Assembly (NCBI GenBank): GCA_036005065.1
Contig: DASYQW010000137.1
Coordinates: 1 to 42,334, forward strand
Source of the DNA: Candidatus Methylomirabilota bacterium
GTDB taxonomy: Bacteria > Methylomirabilota > Methylomirabilia > Rokubacteriales > DASRDR01
Direction of reading: 5' to 3'
DNA length: 42,334 bases
The notes under the pieces were generated by a model. It saw nothing but the letters and a program-made list of their open reading frames with translations, searched no databases and was not told the DNA's origin. Position numbers and translations under genes: made by a program. This document shows, in pieces, positions 1 through 8,892 of this stretch; position 1 is the stretch's first letter; each line of letters begins with the position of its first letter.

Positions 1-959
1 GCCCCGACGCCCAGCGGGCCGAAGAAGGCGCCGCTGTCGAGGCCGAGGAGCCCGTGGGTCACCGAGCCGCGCCGCCCGAAGAGGTAGATGAAGGCGAGGC
101 CCAGGACGAACGCCGGCGTGATGATGGGCAGCACCGAGAGCGGGGCCAGGAGGCGGCGGGTCGGGAGACGGCTCCGCGCGTCGAGAAGCGCGAAGGCGAG
201 GCCGAGGCCGGTGGCGATCACGCCCACCAGGAGGGCGAGGAGAAAGCTGTTGCGGAGGGCGCCCCGGGCCGCCAGGAGCAGGCCCGCCAGGCCGCCGATC
301 GCGACGAACGCCACCACCCGCGCGGCGCCCGCGCCGCGGCGCCGGCCGTGGAGCGTCCACGCGAGAGCCGCGGCGAGGCCCGCCGCGCCACCCCACAGGG
401 CCGCCACGCCGGGCGCCACCGGCAGGGCCTCGTGCGCGACCAGCAGGAAGATCGGTGAGCCGAGCGTCTTGAGGAAGACGTCGGGTGTGACGTGACCCTG
501 GACCACCACGCTCGCGTGCAGCATCGCCACCAGAGGGTAGACGACGAAGAGGCCCACCAGCAGGCTCGCCCAGAGAATCGCCGCCCCCACGAAGCCGCCG
601 CCCCGCACGAGCCCGGCCCGGGCCAGCCCGAGCCCGCTGACGGTGAGGAGGCTCAGCGTGGTGACGAGCGCCCCCACGCCGAGCGGCGCCTCCGAGGCCA
701 CGACCCAGCCGAGCGCCAGCAGTGTGCCACCGCCGGCCGTCACCACCAGGGCCCGGCCGGTCCGGCGCGTCGGACGGGCCAGGGCCACCAGGAAGGTCAG
801 GAGGAGGGTGAGGCCGACCGTGGCGGCGAGCCGGTGCGACGCTGCGAGGGCGAGCCCCGACGCCACGGGTCCGCCGACGGCCGCGCCTCGTGACCAGGGC
901 AGACCGGCGAAGGCCCCGAGGCCCAGCGCCGCCCACCAGGTGGCCGCGCGGCGGGTCAT
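1..959 (-). CDS. ABC transporter permease, FbpB/ThiP-like (3' part cut by the window edge)
   Basis: Reading the minus strand from the ATG at 957-959 gives an open frame of about 319 residues to the window edge with no stop. It begins MTRRAATWWAALGLGAFAGL and contains many hydrophobic segments. Near the cut is the stretch LSVLPIITPAFVLGLAFIYL, the usual core of the first permease half in iron/thiamine/phosphonate-type importers. The N-terminus and this core resemble the complete paralogue at 10882-13083. It starts 28 bp after the stop of the binding-protein gene at 987, so the two form an operon in which the binding protein is read first. It should form the membrane channel for that binding protein's ligand. 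The missing part would hold the second permease half. The substrate is unknown. Confidence 0.85.
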   Translation of the reverse strand, partial: MTRRAATWWAALGLGAFAGLPWSRGAAVGGPVASGLALAASHRLAATVGLTLLLTFLVALARPTRRTGRALVVTAGGGTLLALGWVVASEAPLGVGALVTTLSLLTVSGLGLARAGLVRGGGFVGAAILWASLLVGLFVVYPLVAMLHASVVVQGHVTPDVFLKTLGSPIFLLVAHEALPVAPGVAALWGGAAGLAAALAWTLHGRRRGAGAARVVAFVAIGGLAGLLLAARGALRNSFLLALLVGVIATGLGLAFALLDARSRLPTRRLLAPLSVLPIITPAFVLGLAFIYLFGRRGSVTHGLLGLDSGAFFGPLGVG

Positions 960-986
960 GGCCCGGGACGAGGCCCGGCGCGCCCG

Positions 987-2009
987 TCAGCGCGGGATGG
1001 GGAACACCTGCTCCGTCCAGCGCTTGATCAGCGCGTCCCGGACCGCCGGTGTTCCGTACTTGCCGAAGTCGTAGGCGATGACCTTGGCGTCCTCGAATCG
1101 CGGCACGTCCCTGTCGACGGCCGCGCGGCTGTGAGACTGGACGCTCACCTCGCCGTTCTGGGGCCCGAGCTTCTGGTTCTCCGGGTCCAGCGCCCAGTCG
1201 ATGAACCGGAGGGCGCTGACCCGGTTGGGCGCGCCCTTCACCAGGCTGAGGGCGCCGATCTCGTAGCCGGTCCCGTCCCGGGGCGCGACGAAGCGGATCG
1301 GGAAGCCCTTCCGGGCCCGCTCCACCACGTCATTGGCGAAGGAGACGCCGACCGCGACCTCCCCCCGGCCCGCCAGGAGGCTCGGGTCGCCGCCGCTCCG
1401 CGTGTACTGGGCGACGTTCTTGTGGATCGCCTTCAGCAGCTCGAAGCCCGGCTCGTCACCGTAGATCTGCACGATCGTCGTCATCATCACGTAGCCGGTG
1501 CCGGACGTGTTGGGGTTGGGCATGGCGACGAGGCCCTTGTACTTCGCGTCGCCGAGATCCTTCCAGGTCTCGGGTACCGGCAGGTTCTTCTCCCGCAGAA
1601 TCTGCTCGTTGACGCCGAAGCCATGGAGGCCGGTATAGAGTGGGATGTAGTGACCGTCCACCGCCCGGACGAGCTCCCGCCGCAGCTCCGCCCACGCCTT
1701 CGGCTGGAAGAACTCCAGGAGTCCGTCGGCCTGCGCCACCCAGTGGGAGTCGCCGCTGCCGCCGAACCAGACGTCGAAGGTCGGGCTCGCCTTCTCGGCC
1801 CGGACCCGGGCCAGGGCGGCTCCCGAGCTGAGCCGGACGAACTCCGTCTGGATCCCGGTCGCCTTGCCGAACTCGCGCTTGACGGCCTCGCACCAGGCCG
1901 GGTCGGGACTGCACAGGAGGTTGAGCCGCCCCTGGGCACGCACCGGGGTCGCGGCGGCCCCGAGCAACCCCAGGAGTACCAACGCGATCAGGCCGAGTCG
2001 GGTGCGCAT
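987..2009 (-). CDS. ABC transporter periplasmic binding protein, FbpA/AfuA-like
   Basis: This is a 340-residue secreted binding protein. The first 26 or so residues (MRTRLGLIALVLLGLLGAAA, then VRAQG) form a signal peptide. The mature part opens with LNLLCSPDPAWCEAV, and the two-cysteine pattern C-x5-C recurs in the paralogue at 13120-14166. The fold is that of extracellular solute-binding family 1 (iron(III), phosphonate, thiamine or polyamine type). The start at 2009 was chosen because GGAGGG lies about 8 bp upstream and the signal peptide follows at once; an upstream extension lacks signal-peptide character. The permease gene follows 28 bp downstream. The gene is divergent from iolD, so the importer could feed inositol-type compounds, but nothing in the sequence proves the ligand. 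Confidence 0.88.
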   Translation of the reverse strand: MRTRLGLIALVLLGLLGAAATPVRAQGRLNLLCSPDPAWCEAVKREFGKATGIQTEFVRLSSGAALARVRAEKASPTFDVWFGGSGDSHWVAQADGLLEFFQPKAWAELRRELVRAVDGHYIPLYTGLHGFGVNEQILREKNLPVPETWKDLGDAKYKGLVAMPNPNTSGTGYVMMTTIVQIYGDEPGFELLKAIHKNVAQYTRSGGDPSLLAGRGEVAVGVSFANDVVERARKGFPIRFVAPRDGTGYEIGALSLVKGAPNRVSALRFIDWALDPENQKLGPQNGEVSVQSHSRAAVDRDVPRFEDAKVIAYDFGKYGTPAVRDALIKRWTEQVFPIPR

Positions 2010-2047
2010 CGTTTTGCCCTCCGCCCGGATGTGGGGAGTCGCCGGCG

Positions 2048-2076
2048 TTGAGGTTGCCACGATAACGCAATATAGT
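2048..2076 (+). promoter_or_regulatory. Candidate sigma-70 promoter for iolD
   Basis: TTGAGG at 2048-2053 and TATAGT at 2071-2076 are separated by exactly 17 bp, in an AT-richer island of an otherwise GC-rich divergent spacer. The iolD start codon lies 49 bp beyond the -10 box. The segment is flanked by GATA and TATC half-sites (about 2061-2079), which could be part of an operator; that is speculation. Confidence 0.5.
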
Positions 2077-2124
2077 ATCCGAAACCAGTGGCCTGGCGTA
2101 CCGCCCCAACCCCGGAGGGCCGCG

Positions 2125-3975
2125 ATGAGCACCGTTCGACTGACCATGGCCCAGGCGCTCGTGCGATACCTGTGCGCGCAGCGGAGCGAGGTGGACGGCG
2201 CCGAGGGCCCGCTGGTCGCCGGGGTCTTCGCCATCTTCGGCCACGGCAACGTGGCCGGCCTCGGCGAGGCGCTCTACGCCGTGCGGGGCGAGCTGCCGAC
2301 CCTGCGGGCGCACAACGAGCAGGCCATGGCCCTCGCCGCCATCGCCTTCGCCAAGGCGTCGAGCCGCCGGCGTCTCCTGGCCTGCACCACCTCGATCGGC
2401 CCGGGAGCCACCAACCTGGTGACGGCCGCCGCCGTCGCCCACGTCGACCGCCTCCCGCTCTTGCTGCTGCCCGGCGACGTCTTCGCCGGCCGTGGCCCCG
2501 ACCCCGTCCTCCAGCAGGTCGAGGACTTCGGCGACCCGACCGTCACCGCCAACGATTGCCTGAGGCCGGTGTCGCGCTACTGGGACCGGATCACGCGGCC
2601 GGAACAGCTTCTCAGAAGCCTCCCCGCCGCCATCGACGTCCTCACCGACCCGGCGGCCTGCGGGCCGGTGACGCTGGCCCTGCCCCAGGACGTCCAGGCC
2701 GAGGCCGCCGACTATCCCGAGTCCTTCTTCCAGCCGCGGATCCACCGCCTCCGGCGGCCGGGCCCCGACCCGGCCGAGCTGTCGGCCGCCGCCGAGTCAC
2801 TGCGTCGCAGTGCCCGGCCGCTCCTCGTCGCGGGGGGCGGCGTCCACTACTCGCTCGCCTGGGAGGCGCTGCGCGCGTTCGCCGAGCGCCACGGCGTCCC
2901 GGTGGCCGAGACCCAGGCCGGCAAGGGGGCGCTCCCCTGGAATCACCCCTGTGCCGTCGGGCCCATCGGCGTGACCGGGTCGAGCGCGGCCAACGCGCTG
3001 GCGGCCGAGGCCGACGTGGTACTGGCCGCCGGCACCCGCCTCGGCGACTTCGCGACCGGGTCCCGCGCCCTGTTCCAGAACCCGGACCTCGCCATCGTCG
3101 GTCTCAACGTCACCGCGTTCGACGCGCGGAAGCACGGCGCCCTCTCGCTCGTCGCCGACGCCCGCCGCGGCCTGGCCGACCTCAGCGCGGCCCTCGGCGG
3201 CTGGCGGGCATCCGAGGCGTGGACGGCGTCGGCGGGGCGTCTGGCCGCCGAGTGGAACCGCGCCGTCGACGCTGCCACCACCCCGGGTCACGCCGTCCCG
3301 CCGAATGAGGGCCAGGTCATCGGCGCCGTGAACCGGGCCGCCGGGCCCGGCGGCATCGTCGTCTGCGCCGCGGGCGGCCTCCCGGGCGAGCTCCACAAGC
3401 TCTGGCGCGCGACCGACCCGAAGGGCTATCACCTCGAGTACGGCTACTCGTGCATGGGGTACGAGATCGCCGGGGGGCTCGGCGTCAAGATGGCCCTCCC
3501 GGAGCGCGAGGTGTTCGTGCTGGTCGGGGACGGCAGCTACCTGATGCTGAACTCGGAGATCGCCACCTCGGTGATGCTGGGGAAGAAACTCGTCATCGTC
3601 GTCCTCGACAACCACGGCTACGCCTGCATCCACCGGCTCCAGCAGGCGTGCGGGGGCGCGCCGTTCGGGAACATGCTCCACGGGGAGGGCGAGGACGGCT
3701 CGCCGCCCGCCATCGACTTCGCGGGCCACGCCCGAAGCCTGGGCGCGGCGGCCGAGCAGGTCAAGTCGATCGCCGACCTCGAGGCGGCGCTCGCGCGGGC
3801 CAGAGCCGCGGACCGAACGTCCGTCATCGTCATCGAGACCGATCCTGCCGCCCCCTCGGCGATCGGCGGGGCCTGGTGGGACGTGCCGATCCCCGAAGAG
3901 TCGGCTCGGCCCGAGGTGCGCGCCGCTCACGCGCGCTACGCGGAGGCCCGGCGCCGGCAGCGGCGCGAGGGGTAG
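2125..3975 (+). CDS. iolD: 3D-(3,5/4)-trihydroxycyclohexane-1,2-dione hydrolase (IolD), ThDP-dependent
   Basis: IolD opens the ring of the trione formed by IolE in myo-inositol breakdown and belongs to the thiamine-diphosphate enzymes related to acetolactate synthase. At 616 residues it has the family's usual length. Visible marks are the N-terminal pyrimidine-binding domain with the activating glutamate in RAHNEQ (Glu65), a central domain with the LLVAGGGV stretch, and the C-terminal ThDP/Mg motif starting GDGSY (about residue 468) and ending near LDNHGY (about 495). The ATG at 2125 has GGAGGG five bases upstream; the longer open frame upstream has no such support. iolE follows after about 200 bp of repeat DNA. 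No other iol gene (iolB, iolC, iolG) is in the window. A general acetolactate-synthase-like enzyme is the alternative, but the iolE neighbour makes IolD the better call. Confidence 0.9.
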   Translation: MSTVRLTMAQALVRYLCAQRSEVDGAEGPLVAGVFAIFGHGNVAGLGEALYAVRGELPTLRAHNEQAMALAAIAFAKASSRRRLLACTTSIGPGATNLVTAAAVAHVDRLPLLLLPGDVFAGRGPDPVLQQVEDFGDPTVTANDCLRPVSRYWDRITRPEQLLRSLPAAIDVLTDPAACGPVTLALPQDVQAEAADYPESFFQPRIHRLRRPGPDPAELSAAAESLRRSARPLLVAGGGVHYSLAWEALRAFAERHGVPVAETQAGKGALPWNHPCAVGPIGVTGSSAANALAAEADVVLAAGTRLGDFATGSRALFQNPDLAIVGLNVTAFDARKHGALSLVADARRGLADLSAALGGWRASEAWTASAGRLAAEWNRAVDAATTPGHAVPPNEGQVIGAVNRAAGPGGIVVCAAGGLPGELHKLWRATDPKGYHLEYGYSCMGYEIAGGLGVKMALPEREVFVLVGDGSYLMLNSEIATSVMLGKKLVIVVLDNHGYACIHRLQQACGGAPFGNMLHGEGEDGSPPAIDFAGHARSLGAAAEQVKSIADLEAALARARAADRTSVIVIETDPAAPSAIGGAWWDVPIPEESARPEVRAAHARYAEARRRQRREG

Positions 3976-4099
3976 GTCATTTCGGGGAGGTCTCGGAAGA
4001 CCCCCCCGAGGCCCCCCCTTCGTGGCGGCGGCGAAGCCGCCGCTCGGAGCACCCCCCGACGCACCACGCGCTCGGTGGTCGGCCCCGGGTTACTCCGAC
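3974..4099 (+). repeat. Dispersed intergenic repeat A, copy 1 (REP-like palindromes)
   Basis: This roughly 126-bp segment recurs in inverted orientation at 17172-17298 with about 90% identity by eye, and in shortened form at 39939-40000. It contains a GGTCT/AGACC hairpin and a very GC-rich hairpin, GCGGCGGC-GAA-GCCGCCGC. It begins at the iolD stop codon and fills most of the iolD-iolE spacer. It may act as a terminator, an mRNA stabiliser or a mobile REP-type sequence. Confidence 0.75.
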
Positions 4100-4182
4100 G
4101 GAGATTGCGCGGGCGAAGCCCTGTACCGTGAGCGCGCGGTCAGGCTGCACACTGCACGCGGTTAACCCGAGAGGCTACTGAT

Positions 4183-5082
4183 ATGGCGGTACGGATCGGC
4201 GTCAACCCGATCGGCTGGACCAACGACGACCTCCCCGAGCTCGGCGGCGACATCCCGCTCGAGGTGTGTCTGCGGGAGGCGCGCGAGGCAGGGTACGAGG
4301 GCATCGAGCTCGGCCGGAAATTCCCGCGCCGGGCGAGCGAGCTCCGGCCGATCCTGGAGCGTCACGGGCTGGCCCTGGTCTCGGGCTGGTACGGGGCGGA
4401 ACTGCTCACGCGCTCCGTCAAGGACGAGATCGCCGCCGTCCAGGATCATCTGGACCTCCTCGCCGACATGGGCGCTCCCGTCATGGTCTTCGCCGAGGTG
4501 AGCGGCTGCGTCCACGAGCGGCGGGGGATCCCGCTCTCCCGCCGCCCGACGCTCGAAGGCGACGAGGCGTGGCGACGCTTCGGCGACGCGCTGACCGAGG
4601 TGGCCGAGCACCTGCAGGGGCGCGGGGTCCGGCTCGCGTATCACCACCACATGGGCACCGTGGTCGAGACCGAGGCGGAGATCGACCGCCTGATGGGGGT
4701 CACGGGCGAAGCGGTCGGGCTCCTGCTCGATACCGGGCATCTCAGCTACGCGGGCGGCGACGTGCTCGGCGTGGCCCGCCGTCATGCCGGGCGGCTCCGA
4801 CACGTGCACTGCAAGGACGTGCGCCCCGCCGTGCTGGCCGAGGCGCAGCGGAAGGATTGGAATTTCCTCGACGCGGTGGTGGCGGGCATCTTCACCGTGC
4901 CCGGGGACGGCATCGTGGACTACCCGGCGCTGATGCGGATCCTCGAGGCCGCCGGCTACGCCGGCTGGCTCGTCGTCGAGGCGGAGCAGGATCCGGCCGT
5001 GGCCCACCCCCTCACCTACGCCCGCCTCGGGTTCACGCACCTCCAGCGCGCCGTGACGGCCGCGGGCCTCAGCGGACCGTGA
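4183..5082 (+). CDS. iolE: Myo-inosose-2 dehydratase (IolE)
   Basis: IolE removes water from 2-keto-myo-inositol (inosose) to give the dione used by IolD. The 299-residue product is a xylose-isomerase-like TIM barrel of the family's normal length. It starts MAVRIGVNPIGWTNDDLPEL, a recognisable IolE opening, and carries YHHHMGT, LLLDTGHLSYAGGD and HVHCKDVRP, which supply the metal-binding histidine, aspartate and glutamate positions of this family. GAGAGG lies about 8 bp before the ATG. The gene is co-oriented with iolD and probably shares its promoter through repeat A. Its last 14 bp overlap the convergent SBBP-repeat gene. Confidence 0.93.
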   Translation: MAVRIGVNPIGWTNDDLPELGGDIPLEVCLREAREAGYEGIELGRKFPRRASELRPILERHGLALVSGWYGAELLTRSVKDEIAAVQDHLDLLADMGAPVMVFAEVSGCVHERRGIPLSRRPTLEGDEAWRRFGDALTEVAEHLQGRGVRLAYHHHMGTVVETEAEIDRLMGVTGEAVGLLLDTGHLSYAGGDVLGVARRHAGRLRHVHCKDVRPAVLAEAQRKDWNFLDAVVAGIFTVPGDGIVDYPALMRILEAAGYAGWLVVEAEQDPAVAHPLTYARLGFTHLQRAVTAAGLSGP

Positions 5083-7492
5083 GCGTGACCGCCCGGTCCT
5101 CCCAGGTGTAGAGGGTGCTCCAGTCCGCGTCGAAGACGCCCACCTTGAGCGTGTAGCGGCCGTCCGGCAAGCCCGCGGGCACGCGCCAGGGCCACAGGTA
5201 GGGACGAGCCTGGCCGGGCGTGAAGCCCTGCCGCTCGTAGACGCGTTGGGCGACCCGCCTTCCAGCCGTGTCGTAGATCTCGAGGTCGACGATGATCCCC
5301 GACGCCGCGGTGCTCGCGCTCACACGCGTCCGGATCAGCAGGACCGACCCCGGGCCGGCCGTCGGGGGCACGGTCGTCGTCGGCCCGATGGCGAAGCTCG
5401 GCGCCCGCCGGCCGCCCGGCCCGATCTTCGCGACGAAGGCGTCCCGGCCGCCGCGACGTGTTCCCTGGAAGGCGCGGGCGGTCGGGAAGTTACCCGAATC
5501 GGTGAAGCCGGCCACATAGGCGTTCCCCGCCGCATCCACCGTGACGCCGAGCGCCTCATCGGCCGCGCTCCCCCCCAGGTAGGTGGCGTAGGTGAGCCTG
5601 GCGCCCGCCGGATCGAGCCTGGCCAGGAACGCGTCCGAGCAGGGCCCGTCGATGCAGGTCCCGCCCCCGAGCCTCGCCTGCACGGGGTCCGCGATCGGAA
5701 AATCGCTCGAGCGAGTGGAGCCCGCGACGTAGGCATGCCCGGAGGCGTCCACCGCGATCCCCTGGCCCCGATCGTCCCCTCGCCCGCCCAGGAAGGTGGC
5801 GTAGACGAGGGCCGACCCCCCCGCGTTCAGCTTGGCGACGAAGGCGTCGTACACGTCGAGGCGGCACCCACAGACCGGCTGGAGTGGATGGGCCACCGGA
5901 AAGTCGGGGGACTCCGTCAGACCGGTCACGTGGGCCTGACCGGCGCCGTCCACCGCGATGCCGAGGCCCTGATCGAAGCCGCTTCCCCCGAGGTAGGTCG
6001 AGTAGACGAGTCTGGTGCCGGAGGGGTCGAGCTTGGCCACGAACGCGTCACCGAACCGGCCACCGAACGTCGCCTGGAGCGCGTTCACCGTCGGGAAGCC
6101 CTCCCAGGCGACACCCGTGACGTAGGCCGCCCCGGCGCCGTCCACCGCGATGCCGTACCCCGCCCCGACGCCGAAATCGGCCGAGTAGGCGAGCGAGCCG
6201 CCCGGGGCGAGCTTGAGGACGAAGGCGCCGCCCCGGCCGGTCGGGTGGAAGTGGCTCCGGGCCGAGAACACGACGCGCCCTGTGCCCGAGAGGCTGCCGG
6301 TCACGTAGGCGAATCCCGCGCCGTCCACCGCGACCGCGTAGGCCGCGTCGCCGAGCGAGCCGCCCACGTACGTCGCGTAGACGAGCCTCCCGCCCGTCGG
6401 CCCCAGCTTGGCCACGAACGCTTCGCCGCAGAGCCCGTGGCCGCACGACCCGCTGCGGTTCCCGGACTGGAGCGCGTTCACGGTCGGGAAGTCGGCCGAG
6501 TACGTCTCCCCCACGACGTGGACGCTGCCGTCCCGACCCACCGCGATGCCGCGGCCCACGTCGAGGCCGCTTCCGCCGAGGTAAGCGGCGTAGACCAGGC
6601 CGGAGCCGTCGGCCCTGAGCTTCGCCACGAAGGCGTCGCCGCCGCCCGCCGGGATGCCGGCGCCCGGGAAGTCCGCGGAGGTGGTCACGCCCGTCACGTA
6701 CGCGTACCCCGCCGCGTCGACCGCGATCGCGGAGGCTACGTCCAGCCCGCCGCCGCCGAGGAAGCTGGAGTAGACGAGCCGGGGATCGATGACGAGGGCT
6801 CGGCGCCGGTCATAGCTGCCGAGTCGGAAGCCGACCTCGCGCGGACCTCGGCGCTCGAAGCCCCCGGAGATCCGGCGCCGGGCACCGCCCACCTCCTGGT
6901 AGATCACGGGCCGCTCGATGCGGATCTCGCCGCCGGGGCTCCTCAGCACCAGATGCCCGGCGGCGTCGAGGGTCAGCGCGTCGAGGCCGTCGAAGGCCAG
7001 CCGGATGCCCCCGGCATCGGCCCCGGGGGCGACGACGAAGTCGTACTCGAGCTGCCCCTGGCGTCCGTAGTAGACGAGATCCACGCCGGGATAGACGCCC
7101 CGGTACACGACCCGGGCATAGGTCGGAATGTCGGTCCGCCAGCCGGCCGGGTCCCGCCCCACGAGATAGTGCGCTCTGGCGGGGAGCTCGTCCCGGCCCG
7201 AAACGACCGGCGCCGGGTTTGCCCCCAGCAGCCGCATCCGCACCACGCCGGCCGGGCCCCGACTCGTGGCGACGACGAGCGCCGCCTCGGTGGGCGTCAG
7301 GAAGAGCGTGTGACCGGGTGCGCGCGCGAGAAATCGGACCCGGGCGTCGGTCTGCCCCTCGTTCGCCTCGAAGAAGAGCGGGAGCCGGAGATCGTTCGCG
7401 GGCGGGCGCGCCGACGCCGTCCCGGCCGGGCCCGTCAACCCGAGGCCGACCGCGAGTGCCCACGTCCCGGCGATTCGACCGAAAGCTCGCAT
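5069..7492 (-). CDS. Secreted SBBP-repeat (beta-propeller-like) protein
   Basis: This 807-residue protein has a signal peptide (about residues 1-27, ending near ASARPP). Next comes an N-terminal domain with LFFEANEGQTDARVRFLARA, the typical front end of SBBP proteins. Seven repeats of about 50-60 residues follow, each with a YATYLGGS-like strand, a GIAVDxAGxAYVTG turn and a DAFVAKL strand. The C-terminal domain (about the last 110 residues, from VLLIRTRVSA to VTLTVR) looks like a FlgD/Ig-type fold. Proteins of this kind are extracellular or surface scaffolds of unknown ligand. The ATG at 7492 was chosen because GGAGG lies five bases upstream and a signal peptide follows. The gene runs toward iolE and overlaps it by 14 bp. 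Confidence 0.9.
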   Translation of the reverse strand: MRAFGRIAGTWALAVGLGLTGPAGTASARPPANDLRLPLFFEANEGQTDARVRFLARAPGHTLFLTPTEAALVVATSRGPAGVVRMRLLGANPAPVVSGRDELPARAHYLVGRDPAGWRTDIPTYARVVYRGVYPGVDLVYYGRQGQLEYDFVVAPGADAGGIRLAFDGLDALTLDAAGHLVLRSPGGEIRIERPVIYQEVGGARRRISGGFERRGPREVGFRLGSYDRRRALVIDPRLVYSSFLGGGGLDVASAIAVDAAGYAYVTGVTTSADFPGAGIPAGGGDAFVAKLRADGSGLVYAAYLGGSGLDVGRGIAVGRDGSVHVVGETYSADFPTVNALQSGNRSGSCGHGLCGEAFVAKLGPTGGRLVYATYVGGSLGDAAYAVAVDGAGFAYVTGSLSGTGRVVFSARSHFHPTGRGGAFVLKLAPGGSLAYSADFGVGAGYGIAVDGAGAAYVTGVAWEGFPTVNALQATFGGRFGDAFVAKLDPSGTRLVYSTYLGGSGFDQGLGIAVDGAGQAHVTGLTESPDFPVAHPLQPVCGCRLDVYDAFVAKLNAGGSALVYATFLGGRGDDRGQGIAVDASGHAYVAGSTRSSDFPIADPVQARLGGGTCIDGPCSDAFLARLDPAGARLTYATYLGGSAADEALGVTVDAAGNAYVAGFTDSGNFPTARAFQGTRRGGRDAFVAKIGPGGRRAPSFAIGPTTTVPPTAGPGSVLLIRTRVSASTAASGIIVDLEIYDTAGRRVAQRVYERQGFTPGQARPYLWPWRVPAGLPDGRYTLKVGVFDADWSTLYTWEDRAVTLTVR

Positions 7493-7682
7493 GGCACCTC
7501 CCTGGATGTGCTCCTCTCCAGAGGAGCAACGGCTGTGCCAGCTCGGCGGCCCGCGCGCTGGCACGCCGTCGCCGCGGCGGCGCTGCCCGCGACATGCTCG
7601 GGCCGGAGATCTCCTTAGAAGGGGCGGGACGGGATGTGCAAGTTTTGCCGGTCGGTGGAGCCGGGCCGCGGCCCGGGCCGTC

Positions 7683-8783
7683 TCACCGGCGGCGCCAGAC
7701 GGGGACCTGCTCGATCTCCACCTGCCGGCCACGGACGCGGAGTACGGCCATGCGCTGGCCGTGAGTGGTGCCCTTGGGGGACTGGTACCCCTCGCCGCTG
7801 ACGACGAACGGGATCCCTTGCTCGACCCAGAGGTGGTGGTCGTGAACGTGACCGGTCAGCGCCGCGTCCAGCCGCACGCGGACGAAGTCGCGCATGAGCT
7901 GGGTGGCGAAGGGCTCGTCGTCCAGGTACGCCTCGTGGGTGGGACGGCGGTCGAAGAGCGGCTTGTGCATGGCCACGAACAGCGGCCCCTCCCGGGGGAC
8001 GTCCAGGATCGCGGCGAACCACCGGTACTGTGTGCTGCGCCGCCAGAACGTGGGCAGGTAGTTGCCGGCATTGTCCAGGACGATGAAGGTGGCGCCGCCC
8101 ACCACGAACGCGTAGTACGGCGGGCCGAGGGCGCGCATGAACTCGATCCGCTCCGTATTCCGGTAGTCGTGGTTCCCTCGCACGATGAAGACGGGAATCG
8201 GCGACTGGGCGACGATCCGCGCGATGTTGGGCATCTGCTCGTCGCCGTAGATGAGGTCGCCCACGTGGAGCAGGAACTCGGCGCCGAGCTCGTCGGCCCG
8301 CCGAAGCGCTTCCGGGAACGTCGGGTCGTCCCCGGTGTCCCCGAGGACGGCGAAGGTGACCTCACGACCCCGGTCGACGAGCAGGAGCTGACGGGTCTCC
8401 CCGGGCGCGAAGCGGAGGATCCGCGTCTTCCCGGTGCGGTTTTCCTCGACGGGCCCCGAGGCGCGGAGACCGATCCGGCCGGGGACGTTCTCCAGCTCGA
8501 TCGTGACCGGCCCGGCGCCCGGCTCCGCGACGTGGATCGTCGGGGTCGGCTGCCAGGCGCGGAGGACGAGCCGGTCGGGCCGCGCCTGCCTGACCAGGGC
8601 TCCCGTCACGATGAGCGTGTGCCCGGCGTACCGGACGAGGGCGTGGGCCGGCGGCGGATCGAGCTGGACCAGGGTCCTCAGCCGGATCCGCCGGTCCCGG
8701 AGGTGGTAGGCTCCGACTTCCACCAGGGGCGCGGCGGCCAGCGCGACCGCCAGGAGCAGGACGACCCACCGGATGATCCGCAA
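7683..8783 (-). CDS. Calcineurin-like metallophosphoesterase, membrane-anchored
   Basis: This is a 366-residue protein with one N-terminal hydrophobic anchor (RIIRWVVLLLAVALAAAPLV), then a beta-rich segment of about 110 residues and a calcineurin-like phosphoesterase domain. Metal-site motifs are in order: GDTGD (148-152), GDLIY (175-179), GNHDY (203-207), a histidine in AMHKPLFD, and GHVHDHH near residue 300. The catalytic domain is probably outside the membrane. It would hydrolyse a phosphomono- or diester; the substrate cannot be told. The best start in frame is TTG at 8783, which places the anchor at the very N-terminus, but no clear ribosome site is visible. The gene is last in a long minus-strand run behind the SDR gene. 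A perfect GC palindrome (about 7667-7680) lies just after its stop and may end transcription, though no T-run follows. Confidence 0.88.
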   Translation of the reverse strand: MRIIRWVVLLLAVALAAAPLVEVGAYHLRDRRIRLRTLVQLDPPPAHALVRYAGHTLIVTGALVRQARPDRLVLRAWQPTPTIHVAEPGAGPVTIELENVPGRIGLRASGPVEENRTGKTRILRFAPGETRQLLLVDRGREVTFAVLGDTGDDPTFPEALRRADELGAEFLLHVGDLIYGDEQMPNIARIVAQSPIPVFIVRGNHDYRNTERIEFMRALGPPYYAFVVGGATFIVLDNAGNYLPTFWRRSTQYRWFAAILDVPREGPLFVAMHKPLFDRRPTHEAYLDDEPFATQLMRDFVRVRLDAALTGHVHDHHLWVEQGIPFVVSGEGYQSPKGTTHGQRMAVLRVRGRQVEIEQVPVWRRR

Positions 8784-8892
8784 GGCCCGGGGCGGTCAGG
8801 CAGAGCGCGGCGGGGCCGTCGCCGGGCGACTGGCTGCCAGCGCGATGTAGCGATTGGTGGCGTCGAAATTGGTCACGATGATCCGGGGCAGG

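Noticed and set aside
5420-6790. Periodic similarity of about 160-200 bp suggesting a tandem DNA repeat
   Set aside because: It follows from the seven SBBP protein repeats and varies at the DNA level, so it is a coding repeat and not a separate element.
7667-7680. CGGGCCGCGGCCCG palindrome as an intrinsic terminator
   Set aside because: The hairpin is strong, but no T-run follows on the minus strand, so a terminator is not supported enough to list.
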